Positions 1-5,972 of a stretch of DNA of 7,037 nt are shown here, piece by piece (the first letter of the stretch is position 1; every line of letters begins with the position of its first letter). The notes beneath the pieces are model-generated. The model was not told the origin of the DNA. It was given only the letters and a program-made list of their open reading frames with translations, and did not search any database. The position numbers and the translations under genes were made by a program. The DNA is from CADAWZ01 sp045114665 (GTDB taxonomy: Bacteria > Vulcanimicrobiota > CADAWZ01): contig JBGUKW010000179.1 in the NCBI GenBank assembly GCA_045114665.1, positions 1 through 7,037 of the forward strand, written 5' to 3'.

Positions 1-27
1 AAAATAAAGGCATTGAACCTTTATTTT
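1..27 (-). terminator. Terminator-like hairpin after the pilin cluster
   Basis: Bases 1-10 (AAAATAAAGG) and 18-27 (CCTTTATTTT) are perfect reverse complements around a 7-base loop. Read on the minus strand, the 3' arm is T-rich (CCTTTATTTT). This fits an intrinsic terminator about 115 bases beyond the stop of the last pilin-like gene. The stem is A/T-rich, with only two G-C pairs, and the window ends at its 3' arm, so any further T-tract cannot be seen. It could instead be the terminator half of an attenuator for a gene beyond the left edge. Confidence 0.5.
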
Positions 28-78
28 AAATGCACCTTATATCCCCATAAATAAATTTAGGGGCATTACGGTGCATTT
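28..78 (-). other. Two-tier stem-loop (structured RNA candidate)
   Basis: The outer arms AAATGCACC (28-36) and GGTGCATTT (70-78) are perfect 9-bp reverse complements. Inside them, CCCC (43-46) pairs with GGGG (60-63), and after a one-base bulge TAAA (48-51) pairs with TTTA (56-59) around a 4-base loop. The two tiers are separated by 6-base strands on each side. The element directly abuts the hairpin at 1-27. It may be a folded 3' untranslated region, part of a leader for a gene to the left, or a palindromic repeat. I recognise no known riboswitch consensus in it. Confidence 0.5.
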
Positions 79-141
79 CGGTAAAAAGCACACATATTAA
101 AAATATTCCTTTTTTGTTATTTTTCATAATAATGTTTACCT

Positions 142-957
142 TTAAGTATTTCTTGGTATTATTGTAAATTCAATTTTATCGACAAATTTTAAATTAGATT
201 CATCTGTGAAATCGGTAGCTCCGTAATTTACTTCTTTTTTTATGTCATCTTTTCTAACGGCTGAAATCATTATTTTTATATTATTTGTTTTTACTTTGAT
301 ATCCATATCTAATATGTCTGTTGCAATAATTCTTTTTTCTACAAATTTTCCTATTGTTGTTTTTGTTTTATTGCCATTTATTTCATATTCAATAGTATTT
401 GGAAATAGAATACTGCTATAAGGCAGAGTATAATTAGATATATCATCTTTTATTGCTGAAAGGGAAGAGGCGAATAAGTATTTGTCATTTGAACCAGTAT
501 AATCATAAATAAGTCTTATTAATTCTTTATCAGAACAATATTTATAAGGATCATCTCTTGTTGTTGATTTTCCAAGACATTCTGAACAAGAAGAGTTTTT
601 ACATATTAAATAATATATATATATTCGTTGCCAGTTAAAAGAACTTCCCTCGCCTTTTATAATAGAATCTTTATCTGTCGGGCTTGGAAATAATATCCAT
701 CTTGATTTCATATTTTTAGATGTATTTTTATAGGTGAATACATATTTTGCATCTGAGATTAATAATTCTTTGTGCATGTGTGTATATGCTTTTATAAATT
801 TACTGTTCATAGATTGTTTTGAAGTTGAAGTGGTAAACACTTTAAAAAATGAAGAAGACATTTGAAACATCAATATCATTATAATACCAAAAACTATAGT
901 AGAAATCAATGTTTCAAAAAGTGTTATTCCTTTTTTATAAAATATATTATTTTTCAT
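142..957 (-). CDS. Prepilin-like protein with class III signal (minor pilin/pseudopilin)
   Basis: This 271-residue protein begins with a short basic leader ending in KKG, followed by ITLFETLIST and a hydrophobic stretch to about residue 40. That is the type IV prepilin pattern: cleavage after Gly10 and Glu at +5 of the mature protein (Glu15). Family knowledge says such proteins are processed by a prepilin peptidase and built into a type IV pilus or type II secretion pseudopilus. The large C-terminal part (residues 45-271) matches nothing I recognise. It has a cysteine cluster (C119, C124, C127, C141) that could form disulfides. The ATG overlaps the TGA of the upstream gene in an ATGA arrangement, so translation is probably coupled. 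Its size and lack of a conserved C-terminal fold suggest a minor pilin of the PilW/pseudopilin-J sort rather than a major pilin, but that is inference. Confidence 0.8.
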   Translation of the reverse strand: MKNNIFYKKGITLFETLISTIVFGIIMILMFQMSSSFFKVFTTSTSKQSMNSKFIKAYTHMHKELLISDAKYVFTYKNTSKNMKSRWILFPSPTDKDSIIKGEGSSFNWQRIYIYYLICKNSSCSECLGKSTTRDDPYKYCSDKELIRLIYDYTGSNDKYLFASSLSAIKDDISNYTLPYSSILFPNTIEYEINGNKTKTTIGKFVEKRIIATDILDMDIKVKTNNIKIMISAVRKDDIKKEVNYGATDFTDESNLKFVDKIEFTIIPRNT

Positions 958-1685
958 TTGATTCTCTTAAATCTTTTTAATTTTTCGTCGTATATACCTC
1001 TTAAAATTTCTGTTCCGTCTTTTCGTAATTCGAATATAGCTGAGCCTTTTAAAAGTTTTACAGGTTCAAGTATTACCCATTCTGGAGAACCCCATCTACC
1101 ATTTCCTCCAGCAGTAAATCCGTGTCCAGTGAATGGAAAAGGGTAGGGGCTTTCATAAGTTCCACCTAAGTTTTTATTAAATGGTATAAAACATTTATCT
1201 AAATTTGATGCTTTAAATCTTATAATTCCTATTGCTTCATCATCTGGGCTATATTGAGTATGTGGATAATCCATTCTCAATGTATAGTAAAAATCCGCTA
1301 TTGTTCTACAGTGAACTAAATCTGCACACACAGAAATAAAACCCTGTGGAGCTTTTATATCTCCATTTAGATATTGTTCCATTTTTTCTACTGTAACAAG
1401 TTTTTGCATCAATGTGTTGCTGTCAGGTTTTATTTGTTTTAATCTAATTTCATATATTTTTTTTAGATCTTTTTCTAAAATAGAATAAGAAGAATGATTT
1501 TCTAAATATAAAAAATGTTCAAATGTCATACCCTGTTCTTTTGCATATTGCTCGATAGTATATGGAAAACCTCCACGAAGTTGTAATACATAATTTAAGT
1601 CATATACTTCATTTTTAGCAAATACAGATACAAAAGACAATGATATAAAAAGTATTGTTAGTAAGAATATTTTAATTTGTTTCAT
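954..1685 (-). CDS. Secreted protein of unknown family, between pilin genes
   Basis: This 243-residue protein has a clear Sec signal peptide: basic MKQIK, a hydrophobic core over residues 6-20, and a likely signal peptidase I site after VFA (residue 23). There is no lipobox cysteine, so it is probably exported as a soluble protein. The mature protein has a helical, charged N-terminal half (about 24-110). Its C-terminal half contains IIRFKAS (154-160), a GG at 174-175, PFPFTGHGFTAGG (182-194), PEWVI (201-205) and GSAIFEL (214-220). I do not recognise the family with confidence. The Arg, Gly-Phe-Thr and Pro-Glu-Trp pattern is only faintly reminiscent of ADP-ribosyltransferase-like toxin domains. 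The mature protein contains Cys120, Cys126 and Cys165. The start has no convincing Shine-Dalgarno sequence, but the signal peptide supports it. It lies 43 bases after the preceding prepilin gene and overlaps the next one by 4 bases, which suggests a function tied to the pilus or secretion system. Confidence 0.72.
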   Translation of the reverse strand: MKQIKIFLLTILFISLSFVSVFAKNEVYDLNYVLQLRGGFPYTIEQYAKEQGMTFEHFLYLENHSSYSILEKDLKKIYEIRLKQIKPDSNTLMQKLVTVEKMEQYLNGDIKAPQGFISVCADLVHCRTIADFYYTLRMDYPHTQYSPDDEAIGIIRFKASNLDKCFIPFNKNLGGTYESPYPFPFTGHGFTAGGNGRWGSPEWVILEPVKLLKGSAIFELRKDGTEILRGIYDEKLKRFKRIK

Positions 1686-1728
1686 ATATTTTTTAATTTA
1701 CATAATATACAGATGTTGATTGTTGCTT

Positions 1729-2370
1729 TTAGGTATTTGAAGAGTTATATCCAGTGGGTATTTCTTCTTTGGCATATAATTTACCATCATTTCCAGAATT
1801 GCTTGTTGTTCCTCCAGTACTCCCACCACTAGATGATCCACCAGTTGAGCTATCTGTGAATTGTTTTAATCCATCTTCAGTCTTATCACAAACTCTTAAA
1901 GTTGTTATTGTTATATCTTGTTCATCTGGTTTTTTTAGATATTCATCTTTATTTGTTTTAAATTTTTCATTCAAAGAAACTGTCAATTTAACATTATTTA
2001 AACCAGGCTTTCCATCTTCGCTTTTTTTGATCCAAGTTTCTTCTATAAGATAATAATATTTAATACCTGCAAATTCTATTTCAGAAACTTTATTTTTTTC
2101 TATTTTGCTGTTCTCATCAGTATCTTCTGATTCTGAAAACTCAGATGTTGTTGATTCTGTTTCTTTTATATTATCACTCATATATAAATTCATTATAGAA
2201 TTTGCTGCAACTGCTCCCTTAGAGTTTTCATTTACATGCATACTTCCTCTTAAAAGCATCGTTATTACAGATAAAACAGAAAAAATTACTAAGTTTATTA
2301 GAAAAAGAGATATGATGAGTTCATAAAAACTTACGCCTTTTTTAGCTTTTTTCTTTTTTATTATAAACAT
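1729..2370 (-). CDS. Prepilin-like protein with Ser/Gly-rich C-terminal region
   Basis: This 213-residue protein has a very basic leader (MFIIKKKKAKKG) followed by VSFYELIISLFLINLVIF. This is a class III prepilin signal, with cleavage expected after Gly12 and Glu at +5 (Glu17). The hydrophobic helix runs to about residue 40. After it come an acidic Ser/Glu-rich linker (about 68-95), a probable beta-rich region (96-162) and a low-complexity Ser/Gly/Thr stretch (173-191) before the end. The start is set by AGGAG at 2379-2383, 8 bases upstream. The first 60 residues are a diverged duplicate of the short gene just upstream, whose 3' end overlaps this gene by 29 bases. A role as a minor pilin or pseudopilin is inferred from the signal. 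The globular part is unrecognised. Confidence 0.8.
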   Translation of the reverse strand: MFIIKKKKAKKGVSFYELIISLFLINLVIFSVLSVITMLLRGSMHVNENSKGAVAANSIMNLYMSDNIKETESTTSEFSESEDTDENSKIEKNKVSEIEFAGIKYYYLIEETWIKKSEDGKPGLNNVKLTVSLNEKFKTNKDEYLKKPDEQDITITTLRVCDKTEDGLKQFTDSSTGGSSSGGSTGGTTSNSGNDGKLYAKEEIPTGYNSSNT

Positions 2371-2554
2371 AAGAGAATCTCCTCATTATCATTATTGAAT
2401 TTGCAACGAGAGCTGTTTTTGAATTTTCGTTAACTTGTCTTGCACCTTTTAAAAAACCTATTATGACTGAGAGAACAGAAAATAATACTAAATTAATAAG
2501 AAATAGAGAAACGACAAGTTCATAAAAACTTATACCTGTTTTCTTTTTAAACAT
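2342..2554 (-). CDS. Mini-prepilin: N-terminal helix only (truncated duplicate)
   Basis: This small frame encodes a basic leader (MFKKKTG) followed by ISFYELVVSLFLINLVLF, a textbook prepilin peptidase site with Glu at +5. After the helix and NENSK the frame runs out into MRRFSYVYNKKEKS, which is the ribosome binding site and start of the next gene read in another frame. An in-frame ATG at 2569 would add five residues. I prefer 2554 because GAGG at 2564-2567 precedes it by 9 bases and because it matches the start of the duplicate gene. About 35 of 49 residues (GISFYEL through NSIM) match the downstream prepilin, with many silent changes between the copies. It may be a functional minimal pilin subunit of about 63 mature residues or a decaying truncated copy. 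The conserved signal and intact frame lean slightly toward function. Confidence 0.6.
   Translation of the reverse strand: MFKKKTGISFYELVVSLFLINLVLFSVLSVIIGFLKGARQVNENSKTALVANSIMIMRRFSYVYNKKEKS
2379..2383 (-). promoter_or_regulatory. Ribosome binding site AGGAG for the second prepilin gene
   Basis: AGGAG on the minus strand sits 8 bases before the ATG at 2370. It lies inside the 3' end of the overlapping mini-prepilin frame, so ribosomes finishing that frame pass directly over it. It fixes the start of the downstream prepilin. Confidence 0.75.
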
Positions 2555-2563
2555 AAAAGAAAA

Positions 2564-2567
2564 CCTC
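2564..2567 (-). promoter_or_regulatory. Ribosome binding site GAGG deciding the mini-prepilin start
   Basis: GAGG lies 9 bases before the ATG at 2554 and overlaps the alternative ATG at 2569. No Shine-Dalgarno sequence precedes 2569. The duplicate copy has the same layout (GAGGAGA then ATG TTT), which supports 2554 as the true start. Confidence 0.55.
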
Positions 2568-2585
2568 ATTATTACTTCGGTATAT

Positions 2586-3371
2586 CTATTTTTCTTCTTT
2601 AAATGTAATTTGTAGTGTAAAATATAATGCTAAAGCAGAAAATATTAACCAAAGAATACCTATTGGAACACTTAAAAAAGGCATTCCCATTGATTTGGCT
2701 ATAGCATAAGAATCACTTTGTGAAACTGTTCTAAATATGAGATCTTCAGGGATATCAAAGAAAGCATATAGACAAGATACGAGACCGATATATCTCAAAA
2801 TAAAGGCATTTACTTTATCTGGAAATTTAGAACCTGATAATAGCATAAATCCACCAAATAATACAGTGAATATAATTGTGAAAAGATCTCTCATAAATAA
2901 TACTGTTACTATTAACATTACAATTCCAATAAAAGTGTTAATACTTTTATCCCAGTTTTTTCTTATTGAGCAATACAATATAATACAGCCCCAAAATATA
3001 CTTCCTAAATATCCTGCACTTGCAGTTAAAGTGCTTCCTATCCATGATTTGGGCATTGTAAAATAACATACACCACCTAAACGAGGATCTAATGCTATTG
3101 ATGTTATATGTCCACCATTTAATGTTGCCATAAGCCCATGACTGATTTCATGGAGAAAAACTGTGAACATTTTTATAGGATATATTAGTAATGATAGAAA
3201 ACCAAGATGAATAGGTTCTAATGTTCTATAATCCCAAATTAAATATGTTATAACAAGCATAATTATTATACTTGTAATTGCTTTTTTCTTTTCTTCTTTT
3301 CCAAATTTTCCTGATTTTGATTTTGTGCTTGGATTTTCTTTTAGTATATCATCTATATCTAAATCGTTCAT
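2586..3371 (-). CDS. M50-type (M50B-like) membrane metalloprotease
   Basis: This 261-residue polytopic membrane protein carries the zinc-protease motif HEISH (residues 74-78; His74 and His78 bind metal, Glu75 is catalytic) at the end of a hydrophobic segment. It is followed by GGHITSIALDPRLGG and AGYLGS (119-124), a pattern I associate with M50B-like peptidases. A later SDSYAIAKSMGMP (218-231) probably carries a conserved acidic ligand. Hydrophobic segments lie near 31-46, 55-73, 113-135, 145-176, 188-206 and 232-254. The first 30 residues are charged and probably cytoplasmic. Such proteins can cut substrates within or near the membrane. The substrate here is unknown, and the membrane-anchored pilin-like proteins next door are only a guess. 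GGAG (3379-3382) lies 7 bases before the ATG, and the mini-prepilin begins 31 bases downstream. No classical NPxxxxDG motif was seen. Confidence 0.8.
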   Translation of the reverse strand: MNDLDIDDILKENPSTKSKSGKFGKEEKKKAITSIIIMLVITYLIWDYRTLEPIHLGFLSLLIYPIKMFTVFLHEISHGLMATLNGGHITSIALDPRLGGVCYFTMPKSWIGSTLTASAGYLGSIFWGCIILYCSIRKNWDKSINTFIGIVMLIVTVLFMRDLFTIIFTVLFGGFMLLSGSKFPDKVNAFILRYIGLVSCLYAFFDIPEDLIFRTVSQSDSYAIAKSMGMPFLSVPIGILWLIFSALALYFTLQITFKEEK

Positions 3372-3390
3372 TTTTTTTCTCCATTTTTCT

Positions 3391-3419
3391 TTTTTAGAAT
3401 TTTCAAGTGTATTTCACAA
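3391..3419 (-). promoter_or_regulatory. Weak candidate promoter before the metalloprotease gene
   Basis: On the minus strand TTGTGA (3414-3419) and TAAAAA (3391-3396) are spaced by 17 bases, each matching the sigma-70 consensus at 4 of 6 positions. The spacer coincides with one arm of the 16-bp inverted repeat, which could therefore act as an operator. In such A/T-rich DNA the match could be chance, and readthrough from the mutase gene is an alternative. Confidence 0.25.
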
Positions 3420-3447
3420 GTTTTAAAATTATGAAATACACTTGAAA
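3401..3447. repeat. Perfect 16-bp inverted repeat between mutase and protease genes
   Basis: TTTCAAGTGTATTTCA (3401-3416) and TGAAATACACTTGAAA (3432-3447) are exact reverse complements around a 15-base spacer. The element starts 6 bases after the mutase stop codon and ends about 30 bases before the protease start. On the minus strand no T-tract follows the second arm, so it is not a standard intrinsic terminator for the mutase. It may be a transcript-end stem, a processing or stabilising hairpin, or a binding site for a dimeric regulator. Confidence 0.75.
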
Positions 3448-3453
3448 TTTGAT

Positions 3454-5841
3454 TTACATTATATATTTCTTGTAAGTTTCTGTTATATGTCCGTCAACTT
3501 TTGCAAAGCCTTCTGCAAATATCTTTTTCATATATTCTTTATCTGTACCATCAAAATATACTTTTGATTTTGCATCTGTTCCAGAAGGTCTTAGACAAAG
3601 ATCTCTTATTTTACTGCCTTTTTTGAACCAAAATTGAAGACCATCAGACCAAACATATATATCTTCGAGGTCTTTCATTAAATCTGCAGTTACTGGCATT
3701 GCTTCTATGAATATATCTTTTACAGCTTCCAGTGAGATTTTATCTCCTGTTTTGGAATGATTTCCTGTCTTGTATGCTTCGGCAGTATATCTGAAGAAGT
3801 GATTGAACATATCTCTTGCTTTTAGTCCTTCTTTTTTGGCTATTGCAAGCTCTGCAGGATCTATTATGGCTTCGTTATAGTGAATGATATCGCCTCTGTA
3901 TTCCATTCTATTTACAATGTCATATTTTTCGAAAATTTCTTCGAGATAGTTGTGTAGATATAGTTTTGAATTGTTATTTTCTGCAATGCTTTCTAAATAG
4001 CGTCTTGCTTGAAGTGTTATTGCGGATATACAGGCTTCACCACTTGATTTTTCTCTCATAGCTATTACATATTCGCCTAAGATATTGAATATAGGATTTC
4101 TTGGTCCACCAATTTTTCCGCCACTTTCTTCTCCTGCATGGTGAAGTTTTGGATTATTGCCAAGAACTATTTCTTGACCGAGTTCATTTTTGACAGTAAA
4201 TGTATTACCTGATGATTTTTTCAAAGCTTGTTCTACAGATTTTTCAATGGCAGCAATTTCTTTGAACCCAACAGGTACTCTCAATACTGGTATTTCATTG
4301 ATTTCAGCCCATTCATCCCAAGCTAGTGCTGATACATAAGTATGAATATCAAAATTTGAATATTTATCCCAGAGTCCATCTTTTTTTGATTGGACTAAAT
4401 CATTGTCCATAATCATTAAGAACAGTTGGTTAGGGGAATAGAGTGCAAGAAGTCTTCCGTCTTTTTGTACATTGTACAATATTCCAAGTTTGTCTAATTT
4501 TTCTTTTTCAGAACTTGGAACAAGTTGACAACCAACAAATCTATCTGCATCTGGATCGACATTGAAAATGAGTTGGGCATTTGGTGAGTCTGCCAAAATT
4601 ACATCATATCCTGCGGTTTCAATGACTTTTGGAACACTTGCATCTACAGAGACATGGGCAACTTCATATTCATCACTGCCTTTTTTCTGATTTATTACAA
4701 ATCCTATATTGTGGAAAAATGGGTCTTCTTCAGTCCTTATAAGACCATTTTCAAATACACCGAATACTCCGAGTTCTTTTAGTATTGATGATATTGTTTT
4801 AAATCCGCCACCTCCAAAGCAGTCAAGCATGAGTCTAAGTCCTTTTGATTCTGCTTCTTTTATCATTTTTATTGCTTTTTCAGAAGCTGGTCCTTGTCTG
4901 AGGTAATCGCAATATAATTTTGCTGTATTTTCATAATTTATGGTTCTTATTAGATGTTTGTCATCTCTTGCTGACAATTTTATTTCATATCCACCCTTTT
5001 CTATTTCAGAGTAGATATATTTCATTTTTTCTACAATTTTTGAATATGTGTCAGGAAGATATTGAGCTCCGTCAAATGCGAGTATTTTATCACACATTTT
5101 TTGAGGTGCCCCATGGCTTGATGTGAAGAAATCTCCTCCAGAAAGTCCTAAAATAAATATCAAAAATGACCACATAAAAATTGAAGATGTATTTGAGCAG
5201 TCATCTTTTTCAGTTGTGAATGTGTATAGACCTTGTCCTGCATATATTCTCGACATTAGAGAAGCATATTCAGGGGTATTTGATCTCACTTCTCCGCCGA
5301 CTATTCTGACGGGATTTTCTCTGACGAAATCAATTATTTCAGATAAGGGCATTTTAAAAATTGATTCGATGACTTTTACATTTTTGTCGCCTATCAATTT
5401 TGTTATTTCTTCAGCTGATTTTTTTTCAACAGAGACCATTCTTTTTGGATGTATATCTTTTACCAATAGAGCTATTGACTCTGCCATAACAGCTATCATA
5501 TATTCATTTATGCGATAACGGTGATCCCATGGGCATACTACATTTTGATTTTCTCTAACTCCACCTGTGGAAACTTTTGCTTCTTGTTCAAATGCTTCTA
5601 TTTGTGCCTTTAGATTTATTTTTTCTGCAATTTCAGGAGTGATAATAAAAGAGGAGGAATCAGCAGAATCAATGTGAAATGGGGGATTGTCTCTTATTGA
5701 AAAGTTTTTCTTTTCCCATTCTTCCAATGTTTTTTCTGTCTGATATATGTAATATTCTCTCATCTGTCTTTGGGTCATATCTTTTGAAACTTTTTGAAGA
5801 TATGGAGCTGATAAATCAAAATTTAATAGATTGTTTCTCAT
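3454..5841 (-). CDS. Large phosphohexomutase (phosphoglucomutase/phosphomannomutase superfamily)
   Basis: This 795-residue alpha-D-phosphohexomutase interconverts sugar 1- and 6-phosphates through a phosphoserine and Mg2+, in the cytoplasm. The four family loops are visible in order. They are a catalytic loop TSSHGAP (240-246, likely phosphoserine Ser242), the metal loop DPDADR (429-434), the sugar loop GEESGG (570-575) and the phosphate loop RPSGTD (751-756). STGGVR (91-96) corresponds to the usual opening GTSGLR. GEESGG is closer to phosphoglucomutases than to phosphomannomutases (usually GEMSG), so glucose phosphate is the more likely substrate. It is much longer than typical members (about 450-580), with about 90 extra N-terminal residues and enlarged linkers. 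HGAP replaces the common HNP, and the final Glu of RPSGTE is Asp. AAGGGA lies 7 bases before the ATG. It appears to have its own promoter and no co-directional partner nearby. A role in cell-surface sugar supply is inference. Confidence 0.9.
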   Translation of the reverse strand: MRNNLLNFDLSAPYLQKVSKDMTQRQMREYYIYQTEKTLEEWEKKNFSIRDNPPFHIDSADSSSFIITPEIAEKINLKAQIEAFEQEAKVSTGGVRENQNVVCPWDHRYRINEYMIAVMAESIALLVKDIHPKRMVSVEKKSAEEITKLIGDKNVKVIESIFKMPLSEIIDFVRENPVRIVGGEVRSNTPEYASLMSRIYAGQGLYTFTTEKDDCSNTSSIFMWSFLIFILGLSGGDFFTSSHGAPQKMCDKILAFDGAQYLPDTYSKIVEKMKYIYSEIEKGGYEIKLSARDDKHLIRTINYENTAKLYCDYLRQGPASEKAIKMIKEAESKGLRLMLDCFGGGGFKTISSILKELGVFGVFENGLIRTEEDPFFHNIGFVINQKKGSDEYEVAHVSVDASVPKVIETAGYDVILADSPNAQLIFNVDPDADRFVGCQLVPSSEKEKLDKLGILYNVQKDGRLLALYSPNQLFLMIMDNDLVQSKKDGLWDKYSNFDIHTYVSALAWDEWAEINEIPVLRVPVGFKEIAAIEKSVEQALKKSSGNTFTVKNELGQEIVLGNNPKLHHAGEESGGKIGGPRNPIFNILGEYVIAMREKSSGEACISAITLQARRYLESIAENNNSKLYLHNYLEEIFEKYDIVNRMEYRGDIIHYNEAIIDPAELAIAKKEGLKARDMFNHFFRYTAEAYKTGNHSKTGDKISLEAVKDIFIEAMPVTADLMKDLEDIYVWSDGLQFWFKKGSKIRDLCLRPSGTDAKSKVYFDGTDKEYMKKIFAEGFAKVDGHITETYKKYIM

Positions 5842-5877
5842 TTTTTGTCCCTTTTCAAAAAAATATTAACTTATATA

Positions 5878-5906
5878 ATAATAGCATATATTTTATATAA
5901 ATACAA
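5878..5906 (-). promoter_or_regulatory. Candidate extended -10 promoter for the mutase gene
   Basis: On the minus strand TATTAT (5878-5883) is preceded by TGC, giving an extended -10 element, with a weak -35 TTGTAT (5901-5906) 17 bases upstream. Transcription would begin near 5871, about 30 bases before the ATG. Its place just after the terminator of the upstream gene makes a promoter here expected, although the region is very A/T-rich. Confidence 0.42.
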
Positions 5907-5948
5907 CAAAAAAATAAAAAAAAGCTATCGTTTTTTTTGCGATAGCTT
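5907..5948 (-). terminator. Intrinsic terminator of the C39-like peptidase gene
   Basis: Bases 5922-5930 (AAGCTATCG) and 5940-5948 (CGATAGCTT) form a perfect 9-bp stem with a 9-base loop. On the minus strand the stem is followed by a nearly unbroken T-run interrupted once by A. It lies 24 bases beyond the stop of the peptidase gene and should separate it from the mutase gene. Confidence 0.9.
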
Positions 5949-5972
5949 GTTATATTTAATGATATAATAAAA

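Larger units (their letters stand above)
2191..2572 (-). repeat. Tandem imperfect duplication of a pilin gene 5' end
   Basis: Two adjoining units of about 183 bases (2390-2572) and 199 bases (2191-2389) each contain TAATGAGG, a start codon, a prepilin leader, the hydrophobic helix, NENSK and NSIM. The second unit is longer mainly because its basic leader has five extra codons. ATAATGA occurs at the ends of both units and could have been the recombination microhomology. The copies differ at many third positions, so the event is not recent. Confidence 0.75.

Noticed and set aside
862..1146. Plus-strand 94-residue frame antisense to the prepilin and secreted-protein genes.
   Set aside because: It spans the ATGA junction of two credible minus-strand genes and shows no domain or ribosome site.
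1686..1728. Possible internal promoter before the secreted-protein gene, from a TATATT/TATTAT-like stretch.
   Set aside because: No -35 element at proper spacing was found, and the 43-base gap fits cotranscription with the preceding prepilin gene.
2555..2569. Upstream ATG (2569) as the start of the mini-prepilin, adding MRFSF.
   Set aside because: No ribosome site precedes it. Its ATGAGG overlaps the GAGG that serves the ATG at 2554, and the duplicate gene uses the equivalent of 2554.
5123..5518. Plus-strand 131-residue frame opposite the mutase.
   Set aside because: It is antisense to well-conserved mutase sequence that includes the catalytic loop region, and the translation has no recognisable family features.
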